Of a stretch of 5,089 nt of DNA, positions 1-4,559 are shown one piece after another. This stretch comes from Aquificaceae bacterium (GTDB lineage Bacteria > Aquificota > Aquificia > Aquificales > Aquificaceae). Each line of letters begins with the position of its first letter. The stretch's first letter is position 1. The position numbers and the translations under genes are program-made. Location of the stretch: contig JALWEK010000033.1 of the NCBI GenBank assembly GCA_027014185.1, positions 1 through 5,089 on the forward strand. Direction: 5' to 3'. Below the pieces are notes generated by a model. The model did no database searches, was not told the DNA's origin, and saw nothing but the letters and a program-made list of their open reading frames with translations.

Positions 1-1011
1 CCGAGGTTCGCCTTCTACAACGCCCCCAAGTTCCTCTTCGAGCACTCACCCCTCGGCTACGTTGAACTTCTCAACCCGAAAGTGCTTAAAGCCCTCGCAA
101 AGGGAAACCCCGAGCAGTTCGCAAAGATAGCCTCTAAGGCTACCCTCGGAAACCTCTTCCTCCTGTCAGCCATCCACCTGAGGAACTCCGAGTATGCGGG
201 GGACAAGTGGTACGAGATAAAGGTGGGGAAAAAGACCGTGGACATGAGGCCCTTCGCCCCCTTCAGCGTTTACCTCCTCCTGGCCGAGATGATAAAGAAC
301 CCCGAGAACGTGACACCCTCCGACGTTGCCCAGGCCATAATCGGCCTCAACAGGATAGGAGGGACGGGCCTCGCCATAGCCGACGCTGTGAGGAACAAGG
401 ACGCCGTTGGAGCTTACAACGTTCTCAAGAGGATAGCCGGGGAGTACATGGGCTCGTTCACCGTTCCCCTCAGAACGGTTAAGGACGTGGTAGCCCAGTT
501 CGACGAGGAGGAGAGGATAATAAGGGACAAAAGAGAACACCCCTTCATAGGGCCTTCCCTCGTTAACATCCCCTTCCTCTCAAGGGCTCTCCCCAGGGCA
601 TACTCCCCACTCAGGGGAGGGGAGCTCAAAACGGAAGCTCCCCTCCTCAGGCAACTGACGGGGCTGAGCCCGAGGGAGAAGACCATCGTCGAGAGTGAAG
701 TCTCAAGGCTCGGCCTCGGATACCAGGGCTCTGAGACGGGAGTCCCCGAGTTCGACAGGGCCGTGAACAGATACATGGGCGAGATGGTCGAGGCTCTCCT
801 GCCCGAGGTCATACGCTCCCCCGAATACCAGAACCTCAGCAGGGAGGAGAAGAGGGTGGTTCTCGAGGAGATCCTGAGCGAGATAAGGAAGATAGCGAGA
901 GAGAGGGCCGTGGAGGAATTGAAGAGGACAAGCCCGGAGGTTCTGGAAAGGTACGGCCTCAAAAAGCTCAAGAGGTCTTACAGAAAGCTCCTCGAAGGAG
1001 GTATGAGATGA
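1..1011 (+). CDS. C-terminal part of a phage large virion (polyvalent) protein, 5' end outside window
   Basis: The frame is open from base 1, so the gene begins upstream; 336 residues are visible. The GTG at 82 is an internal valine, not a believable start, because 27 sensible residues precede it (PRFAFYNAPKFLFEHSPLGY and onward). The order of motifs recalls the C-terminal region of very large proteins encoded in the virion modules of tailed phages: an RF..Y..PKFLFEHSPLG segment, hydrophobic GNLFLLSAIHL, a short KWYEI..GKKTVDMRPFAPF stretch, a second hydrophobic helix SVYLLLAEMI, a conserved-looking PLRTVKDVVAQFDEEE element, then IPFLSRALPRAYSPLRGG. The last 60 residues are strongly charged and probably helical or coiled-coil. 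Such proteins are thought to be internal virion or ejection proteins; I recognise the style, not a specific family. No catalytic motif is visible in this part. The stop overlaps the next start (ATGA, 1008-1011), so the two genes are co-transcribed. A host gene of unknown type is the main alternative. Confidence 0.62.
   Translation, partial: PRFAFYNAPKFLFEHSPLGYVELLNPKVLKALAKGNPEQFAKIASKATLGNLFLLSAIHLRNSEYAGDKWYEIKVGKKTVDMRPFAPFSVYLLLAEMIKNPENVTPSDVAQAIIGLNRIGGTGLAIADAVRNKDAVGAYNVLKRIAGEYMGSFTVPLRTVKDVVAQFDEEERIIRDKREHPFIGPSLVNIPFLSRALPRAYSPLRGGELKTEAPLLRQLTGLSPREKTIVESEVSRLGLGYQGSETGVPEFDRAVNRYMGEMVEALLPEVIRSPEYQNLSREEKRVVLEEILSEIRKIARERAVEELKRTSPEVLERYGLKKLKRSYRKLLEGGMR
995..1002 (+). promoter_or_regulatory. 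Strong Shine-Dalgarno inside the end of the phage-like gene
   Basis: AAGGAGGT lies in the last codons of the upstream gene. An ATG at 1003 is in that upstream frame and followed at once by its stop; the ATG at 1008, 5 nt after the site, opens the 94-residue frame. This decides the start of the second gene and indicates coupled translation. Confidence 0.75.
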
Positions 1012-1292
1012 TAAGCCCGAAGGAGAAATACTCCGTCCTCAGCTTCGTTCCCTGGCTTTTGGGTATGCTCACGTGCGAGCTCGCCTCCATAGAGGGAGAT
1101 CCTCACATAGACCCCCACTACTACAACGGCTTCAAGGACTGCCTCGAGACGATCAAGGGCTACACGGAGAAGTACCTTGGCGGTGAGGTGTGGGGAGACC
1201 TTGAGGCTGACGTGAAGGAGTTCATGAAGAAGGGGAAAGAGAAAAAGAGCCAGCCTCCAAGGAGAAGGGAACTCGTAGGGGTGCTCCTGTAG
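1008..1292 (+). CDS. 94-residue hypothetical protein, coupled to the phage-like gene
   Basis: I do not recognise this protein. The start is well supported: AAGGAGGT at 995-1002 sits 5 nt before ATG 1008, and the ATG overlaps the upstream stop (ATGA). Visible parts are a hydrophobic stretch at about residues 9-26 (LSFVPWLLGMLTCELA), a histidine/aspartate/tyrosine-rich patch at 31-41 (DPHIDPHYY), two cysteines (C23, C45), a helical middle, and a very basic tail (KKGKEKK..PPRRR, about 74-87) ending in VGVLL. The hydrophobic segment is short and contains a Pro and a Cys, so it could be a buried helix or a weak membrane anchor. Its place as the last gene after a virion-type gene suggests a small late phage protein. 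Lysis functions often sit there, but nothing in the sequence shows a holin or endolysin, so function is left open. It is the last gene before the non-coding spacer. Confidence 0.7.
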   Translation: MISPKEKYSVLSFVPWLLGMLTCELASIEGDPHIDPHYYNGFKDCLETIKGYTEKYLGGEVWGDLEADVKEFMKKGKEKKSQPPRRRELVGVLL

Positions 1293-1303
1293 GGCCACTT
1301 CTG

Positions 1304-1337
1304 AGGGGTAGAAATTTGTCGTAATTTTGTAACCCCT
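1304..1337. repeat. Two-part inverted repeat just after the phage-like gene pair
   Basis: Outer arms AGGGGT (1304-1309) and ACCCCT (1332-1337) pair perfectly, and inner arms AAATT (1312-1316) and AATTT (1323-1327) pair around a 6-base loop TGTCGT. It begins 11 bp after the stop of the 94-residue gene. No run of T follows on the plus strand, so it is not a textbook intrinsic terminator. It could still end the rightward transcript or be a protein binding site. Confidence 0.5.
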
Positions 1338-1383
1338 TAAACCACTCTACACATTCTCTCTCAAAGCTTAGAGGCCGTCATTT

Positions 1384-1400
1384 TTAACCTCTCTGGTTAA
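1384..1400. repeat. Short perfect hairpin TTAACC/GGTTAA
   Basis: TTAACC at 1384-1389 and GGTTAA at 1395-1400 are perfect inverted arms around the 5-base spacer TCTCT. The GGTTAA half recurs three times downstream (1449, 1460, 1473), so this may be one member of a binding-site series rather than an isolated hairpin. Confidence 0.45.
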
Positions 1401-1417
1401 TATAGACTAACTTTTTA

Positions 1418-1448
1418 GCTCTAACCCTTGGGAGACAAGGCTTAGAGC
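1418..1448. repeat. CCTTGGGA hairpin, copy 1
   Basis: Outer arms GCTCTAA (1418-1424) and TTAGAGC (1442-1448) pair perfectly. Inner arms CCTTG (1426-1430) and CAAGG (1436-1440) also pair, with one C:C mismatch between the two stems and a GGAGA loop. With 12 paired positions it is the strongest hairpin in the window. The core CCTTGGGA recurs in copies 2 and 3. No T run follows on either strand, which argues against a simple terminator. Confidence 0.65.
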
Positions 1449-1484
1449 GGTTAAAAATAGGTTAAAAAATGGGGTTAATTTTTT
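1449..1484. repeat. GGTTAA direct-repeat series with A-tract/T-tract hairpin
   Basis: GGTTAAAAA occurs at 1449-1457 and again at 1460-1468, followed by GGTTAA at 1473-1478, giving spacings of 11 and 13 bases, close to one helical turn. AAAAAAT (1464-1470) and ATTTTTT (1478-1484) form perfect inverted arms around GGGGTTA. Repeats near helical spacing suit cooperative protein binding (iterons or recombinase arm sites). A weak bidirectional terminator is the other reading. Confidence 0.45.
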
Positions 1485-1497
1485 GTGATTTTTTGTG
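1478..1497. repeat. Tandem 10-mer ATTTTTTGTG x2
   Basis: ATTTTTTGTG is present at 1478-1487 and immediately again at 1488-1497, followed by a degraded third unit (GTTTTCTGTA). The 10-base period puts the T tracts in phase with the DNA helix, a pattern associated with intrinsic bending. Looser relatives (AATTTGTCG, AATTTTGTAA) occur at 1313-1332. Confidence 0.5.
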
Positions 1498-1537
1498 GTT
1501 TTCTGTAATGTTCCCGTCCTCTGGAAAGGTTGATAAA

Positions 1538-1565
1538 CTTAGCCTTGGGAAGACGACAGGCTTAG
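1538..1565. repeat. CCTTGGGA hairpin, copy 2
   Basis: Arms CTTAGCCT (1538-1545) and AGGCTTAG (1558-1565) pair at seven of eight positions (one T:T mismatch) around a 12-base loop. The sequence CCTTGGGAAGACGACAGGCTTAG is clearly related to copy 1, with a small insertion in the loop. It lies 117 bp right of copy 1. Confidence 0.55.
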
Positions 1566-1579
1566 GCTCCGCTATTTTC

Positions 1580-1601
1580 AAAGCCTTGGGAGATGGGCTT
1601 T
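1580..1601. repeat. CCTTGGGA hairpin, copy 3
   Basis: Arms AAAGCC (1580-1585) and GGCTTT (1596-1601) pair perfectly around TTGGGAGATG. The core CCTTGGGAGA is identical to copy 1, 41 bp from copy 2. A run of four T at the end of the plus-strand arm could make it a weak terminator for rightward transcription. It is 30 bp from the 3' end of the tRNA-Val gene. Confidence 0.5.
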
Positions 1602-1630
1602 TCGGGAGTTGTTGAGTTTCAAAGGTTATA

Positions 1631-1706
1631 TGGTGGGCGGTGGCGGACTCGAACCGCCGACCTCCATCGTGTGAGGATGGCGCTCTCCCATCTGAGCTAA
1701 CCGCCC
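1631..1706 (-). tRNA. tRNA-Val, anticodon CAC
   Basis: A full cloverleaf of 76 nt folds on the minus strand: acceptor GGGCGGT/ACCGCCC (7 bp), D stem GCTC/GAGC, anticodon stem CCATC/GATGG with loop CTCACAC (anticodon CAC, reading GUG), variable loop AGGTC, and T stem GGCGG/CCGCC with loop TTCGAGT. The discriminator is A and the terminal CCA is encoded (TGGT at 1631-1634 on the plus strand is the complement of ACCA). Its 5' end is only 4 nt after the trpA stop codon, so it is either processed from the trpA transcript or driven by a promoter inside the trpA 3' end. The CAC isoacceptor is often a supplement to the UAC one. Its 3' end faces the phage-like region, as expected if a mobile element had used this tRNA as a target. 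Confidence 0.96.
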
Positions 1707-1710
1707 TCGT

Positions 1711-2502
1711 CTATTTAATTATAGTCCCTTCCTTCAGCTCCTTTACCTTTGCGGTGAGCTCCTCGAACTTCCTCTCGGCCGTGAGCTTCACGAGGAGGCT
1801 TCCCACTACGACCCCGTCGGCGAACTCGGATATGCTACTGGCGTGTTCCTTTTTGGAAACCCCGAAGCCCACAACGACGGGTTTTTTACACACGCTCCTG
1901 TAAAGTTCGAGTTTCCCCTTTATATTCTCAAGCGGAAGCTCTCCCCTCGCTCCCGTTGTGCCGGTTACGGAGACAAAGTAAACCATATCGTCCGACTTCC
2001 TGCATATGAGCTCAAGCCTTTCCTTTGTGCTTGTAGGGGAGGCGAGAAGAACCAGGGATAGACCGTAGGACTTCATAGCCTCCTTGAGAGGCTCACACTC
2101 TTCGGGTGGAAGATCTGGGACTATGAAACCGTCTATTCCGCTTTCCTTAGCGAGCTTGCAGAACCTTTCGTGTCCTATCCTGAATATGGGGTTGTAGTAG
2201 GTCATAAGTAAAAAAGGTATGTCTCTGAACTTTTCTCTGAGATCCTTAGCGAGCTGGAAAACGTGTTCTGACCTTATCCCGTTTTTGAGGGCTACCTCGT
2301 GGGCGAGCTGTATGGTGGGCCCGTCGGCCACAGGGTCGGAGAAGGGAAAACCTATCTCCAGAATGTCGGTCCCATTTTCAAGGACAGTGTGGAACGCTTT
2401 TAGAGAAGTTTCGTAGTCCGGATAACCAACCATAAGGTATGAGACAAGAGCCCTCTCTACTTTAGCTTTCAGATTTTCAAACTTTTCCTTCAGCCTTCCC
2501 AT
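1711..2502 (-). CDS. trpA: Tryptophan synthase alpha subunit
   Basis: This cytoplasmic enzyme cleaves indole-3-glycerol phosphate to indole and glyceraldehyde-3-phosphate, passing indole to the beta subunit TrpB. The 263-residue length is normal for the family and the whole TIM barrel is present. Catalytic Glu49 (ILEIG) and Asp60 (PVADGPTIQ) fall at the same numbers as in the E. coli enzyme. The loop containing YYNPIF is at 102-107, VPDLPPEE at 128-135, the mobile loop SVTGTTGAR at 178-186, and the phosphate-binding Gly213 (VGFGVSK) and Gly234-Ser235 (VVVGS) near the end. The start ATG (2502) has AGAGGTGAG upstream, inside the osmC-like gene, whose 3' end overlaps trpA by 26 bp. No other trp gene is nearby; scattered trp genes are known in Aquifex. 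The tRNA-Val gene follows after 4 nt. Nothing suggests damage. Confidence 0.97.
   Translation of the reverse strand: MGRLKEKFENLKAKVERALVSYLMVGYPDYETSLKAFHTVLENGTDILEIGFPFSDPVADGPTIQLAHEVALKNGIRSEHVFQLAKDLREKFRDIPFLLMTYYNPIFRIGHERFCKLAKESGIDGFIVPDLPPEECEPLKEAMKSYGLSLVLLASPTSTKERLELICRKSDDMVYFVSVTGTTGARGELPLENIKGKLELYRSVCKKPVVVGFGVSKKEHASSISEFADGVVVGSLLVKLTAERKFEELTAKVKELKEGTIIK
1718..1723 (-). promoter_or_regulatory. Possible -10 element for tRNA-Val within the trpA 3' end
   Basis: A perfect TATAAT on the minus strand overlaps the last codons of trpA (Thr-Ile-Ile). Eleven bases separate it from the mature tRNA 5' end, so transcription would begin a few bases upstream of the tRNA. No good -35 box is seen 16-18 bp upstream, so this is tentative; an isolated hexamer can occur by chance. 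Confidence 0.3.
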
Positions 2503-2884
2503 TCGTGTATCTCACCTCTATCTTCGCGGATTTCTCTAGCATAGCGTAAACACTGCAGTACTTCTCAACCGAGAGCCTCACGGCTCTTTCTAAAGCTTTT
2601 ATATCTACCTCTTCATTAACAAGGAATTCCATCTCTATCCTCTCGTATATCCTCGGATGCTTGTCCCTCCTTACTCCCCTGACCTTTACATCGATGTTCT
2701 TAACGGGTTGCCTTTTCTTCTTGAGGATGGTGTAAACGTCCACCCCCGAACACCCTCCTAGAGCTGCGAGGAGCAGCTCCATAGGCTTTAGGCCTTTCTC
2801 CCCTATCTCTATACTTCCGGAGGACATATCTGCGGTGTAGGTTCCCTCCTCGGAGAGTTTTAAGAGGACTTCCTTTTCTTCCAT
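2477..2884 (-). CDS. OsmC/Ohr superfamily protein, YhfA-like
   Basis: A small cytoplasmic OsmC-fold protein of 135 residues. The closest pattern I know is E. coli YhfA: here PMELLLAALGGCSGVDVYTI (34-53) continuing KKRQPV, and LSVEKYCSVYAMLEKSAKI (104-122), against very similar blocks there. The two conserved cysteines are C45 and C110. In OsmC and Ohr these reduce organic hydroperoxides; for the YhfA branch the substrate is not settled, so a peroxidase role is an inference. The N-terminal strand needs the ATG at 2884, but there is no Shine-Dalgarno before it; the upstream minus-strand sequence is CTTCCCTCCG, with TATAAT 11 bp upstream of the ATG, suggesting a very short or absent leader. trpA overlaps the 3' end by 26 bp, so the pair is probably one transcript. 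The link to tryptophan synthesis is not obvious and may be only positional. Confidence 0.92.
   Translation of the reverse strand: MEEKEVLLKLSEEGTYTADMSSGSIEIGEKGLKPMELLLAALGGCSGVDVYTILKKKRQPVKNIDVKVRGVRRDKHPRIYERIEMEFLVNEEVDIKALERAVRLSVEKYCSVYAMLEKSAKIEVRYTNGKAEGKV
2511..2519 (-). promoter_or_regulatory. trpA ribosome binding site inside the osmC-like gene
   Basis: AGAGGTGAG on the minus strand precedes the trpA ATG by 8 bases. It lies in coding sequence of the upstream gene, so translating ribosomes cross it before terminating 26 bp into trpA. It confirms the ATG at 2502 as start. Confidence 0.6.
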
Positions 2885-2895
2885 CGGAGGGAAGA

Positions 2896-2901
2896 ATTAT
2901 A
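2896..2901 (-). promoter_or_regulatory. Candidate -10 box for osmC-like/trpA unit
   Basis: A perfect TATAAT on the minus strand ends 11 bp before the ATG of the osmC-like gene. A weak -35 (TTCCTC at 2919-2924) is spaced 17 bp. Normal initiation 6-8 bp downstream of the -10 would give a leader of only about 3-5 nt, which agrees with the missing Shine-Dalgarno. Confidence 0.45.
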
Positions 2902-2905
2902 AGGG

Positions 2906-2948
2906 AAAAGAAAAAAAAGAGGAAGGGGGCGGTCCAGAGGGGCTGGAC
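2906..2948 (-). terminator. Candidate terminator after the porin gene
   Basis: On the minus strand, arms GTCCAG and CTGGAC (2948-2943 and 2937-2932) pair perfectly around a CCCCT loop. About 13 bases later comes a run of eight T (2918-2911), then C and four more T. The gap between stem and T run is longer than in standard intrinsic terminators, so efficiency is uncertain. It lies between the porin stop and the osmC-like start, where an operon end is expected. A second weak stem, CCCAG/CTGGG (2958-2978), precedes it. Confidence 0.45.
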
Positions 2949-2979
2949 TCGTAGCTACCCAGAAGCAGCCATACTGGGC

Positions 2980-4536
2980 TTAGAAGACGAACCTGAACTG
3001 TATGGTGAATGCGTCGTTGTCTATCTCGTTCCTCTCCTCGTCGTACTTCTGATACTCGAAGGTCCAGCCGAAGAGCTTTGCCCTGTCGTACCAGTAGTTG
3101 ATCCCGATCGAGGTTACCTTTATCTTTCCTAGTGTGGCTCCGTCTTTGCCATTTGTATTTCCCCTAATGAAGTTAGCCGCATCCCCGTATGCTCTTCCAG
3201 AGGAGTCTTCCTTTATATCAGGATCCCATATGTAGTAGCTGATGTAGGGCTCCCAGAGGTGAACGCTCCCGGGATTCAAAACCCAAGCTGCCTTAGCTAT
3301 GAACCACTTGTTCTTGAAGTCCACATCTGTGTTGTTGCTGTCTAACCAGACCCCCTTGAACTGATGCTGGCCAATTTCTCCTATAAGCGTAAGCGGTCCG
3401 TAGTGGATCGCCAGATCGGCTCCGTACATCTGCATATCTACGGGGTTGTTTCTTACATTTTCGTTTACGACTGGGTTGGGAAGTATCATATACGGAACTC
3501 TAACCTGAACAGAGCCAGCTCCAGGCAGAGGATTGCCATTCCCTCTAAGCCCGGGTGCTGGTCCCTGTGTGTCGGTAATAAGCTCCTGATCTATGTCGTT
3601 CTGCATAGCGAAGGAAAATCCCAAGGTGATTCCCTTCCTCTTCCCAAGGTAGGTGTCCCTGTAGAGCCAGTTCAGGCCTTTAGGTTTACCTTCAGGCTTA
3701 CCTAGCATAAGTGTTGTCCTGAAGGTGTAAAGGAAAGAGTCCGTTGAGTTGCTTCTGAGTTGTGATAGACATGCAGCAGTACAGTTTACATTTATGGTTC
3801 CATATGTGGCTGTCGTGTCAAGCCCCCTTACCGTTTCATCCCACGGCTGTTCTATTCCTTTAAAGCCGTCAAATACACCAACGAAGCCGTCCCAGGTTAT
3901 CTTCCTAAACCCTTTAGCCTTGTTACCTTTCCTCACGTGTATGTATCCACCGTAGGCCCTTCCCGTTACGTTAGCTACCGTTAGATGTGTCCACCTGAGC
4001 GTAGCGAAGGTCCTGTCGGACTCGAGGTTATCGAATCCCGTCCTTCCGTACTGCTCCCTTCCGAGAGGAAGCCTCGGGAAACCGAGATGTGCGTCTATTA
4101 TCCAGCCCTTCGCATCGAACATCTCGTGGATAGCGAACTTAAGGTCGAGTTCGTGGAGGGCGAAGTTCCTTCCTCCCAGCAGTCCTCCCTGCCTTAAATA
4201 ACCCGGAGGCTGACCCCCGAATGGGGCTATGTAGGCGTCCCTTCCAGTGTTGTTGAGCCTGAAGACGAAGTTGAACTTGAACCACTTGTTGTAGCTCCCC
4301 CCCATCCTTACCCTTATCCTCCTGAAGGAGACGTCGAAGTTGTTGGAAGGCGCCTCGACGAAGTTGGGCCTGTTCTCCTTACTTATCTTCTGGTACCTGA
4401 ACCAGGTCTGGATCAGGAAGTTGATGTCGAGGAACTGCTGTGTGGATGCGCTCCATACCCTTATGGCGTGAGAGGTCTCCGGTGTAAATAGGGCTGCCGC
4501 TCCCAGCGCTGCCCCTGCGAAAGCTAACTTTCTCAT
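2980..4536 (-). CDS. Outer-membrane beta-barrel porin (phosphate-selective porin O/P-like)
   Basis: A 518-residue predicted outer-membrane channel. The N-terminus is a Sec signal peptide: MRK, a hydrophobic A/G/L core, then SHA at 22-24 with likely cleavage before IRVW. The mature part is rich in alternating aromatic/polar strands (FLDINFLIQTWFRYQ at 35-49; FDVSFRRIRVRMGG at 67-80; WFKFNFVFRL at 85-94). The block GFPRLPLGREQYGRTGF (152-168) followed by NLESDRTF matches the 'P(F/L)GRE...' region typical of porin O/P-type barrels. It ends in FRFVF with a C-terminal Phe, the usual barrel-assembly signal. The only two cysteines, C252 and C256 (NCTAAC), probably sit in an external loop. AAGGAGG at 4550-4544 lies 7 nt before the ATG. 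The gene follows the DsrE-like gene by 23 bp and is surely cotranscribed. Substrate is unknown; the family name does not prove phosphate selectivity. Confidence 0.85.
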   Translation of the reverse strand: MRKLAFAGAALGAAALFTPETSHAIRVWSASTQQFLDINFLIQTWFRYQKISKENRPNFVEAPSNNFDVSFRRIRVRMGGSYNKWFKFNFVFRLNNTGRDAYIAPFGGQPPGYLRQGGLLGGRNFALHELDLKFAIHEMFDAKGWIIDAHLGFPRLPLGREQYGRTGFDNLESDRTFATLRWTHLTVANVTGRAYGGYIHVRKGNKAKGFRKITWDGFVGVFDGFKGIEQPWDETVRGLDTTATYGTINVNCTAACLSQLRSNSTDSFLYTFRTTLMLGKPEGKPKGLNWLYRDTYLGKRKGITLGFSFAMQNDIDQELITDTQGPAPGLRGNGNPLPGAGSVQVRVPYMILPNPVVNENVRNNPVDMQMYGADLAIHYGPLTLIGEIGQHQFKGVWLDSNNTDVDFKNKWFIAKAAWVLNPGSVHLWEPYISYYIWDPDIKEDSSGRAYGDAANFIRGNTNGKDGATLGKIKVTSIGINYWYDRAKLFGWTFEYQKYDEERNEIDNDAFTIQFRFVF

Positions 4537-4559
4537 CTTCTCCCCTCCTTTTTATGGAA

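Larger units (their letters stand above)
1293..1630. other. Gene-free, AT-rich, repeat-dense spacer next to tRNA-Val
   Basis: No convincing reading frame is present on either strand. The base composition drops sharply in GC compared with both sides, with many T and A runs. It holds, from left to right: a two-part inverted repeat (1304-1337); a CAAAGCTTAGAGG segment (1362-1374) echoing the later CAAGGCTTAGAG; a TTAACC/GGTTAA hairpin (1384-1400); hairpin 1 (1418-1448); a GGTTAA series with an A/T hairpin (1449-1484); a tandem ATTTTTTGTG (1478-1497); hairpin 2 (1538-1565); and hairpin 3 (1580-1601). It separates rightward phage-like genes from the 3' end of a leftward tRNA gene. Possible roles are a phage attachment region with recombinase arm sites, a convergent terminator region, or an unrecognised structured RNA. 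Confidence 0.7.

Noticed and set aside
82..84. GTG as start of the phage-like protein
   Set aside because: The same frame is open with plausible phage-like residues to base 1 and no Shine-Dalgarno precedes the GTG, so the gene is truncated by the window edge instead.
166..540. 124-codon minus-strand frame
   Set aside because: Shadow of the same plus-strand gene; composition is Gly/Val/His/Tyr-rich with no recognisable domain.
414..971. 185-codon open frame on the minus strand opposite the phage-like gene
   Set aside because: The opposite strand has a coherent protein continuing across the window edge. This frame is Ser/Leu-rich, arises from the CTC/GAG/AGG codon bias of the real gene, and lacks a ribosome binding site of note.
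1418..1601. CRISPR array
   Set aside because: The three CCTTGGGA units are too diverged, their spacings (117 and 41 bp) are irregular, and no cas gene is visible.
1640..1903. Plus-strand frame starting in the tRNA gene
   Set aside because: It begins within tRNA-Val and runs antisense through the catalytically complete trpA.
3364..3705. 113-codon plus-strand frame inside the porin gene
   Set aside because: It lies wholly within the porin coding sequence, whose barrel features and signal peptide are clear; the translated product looks random.
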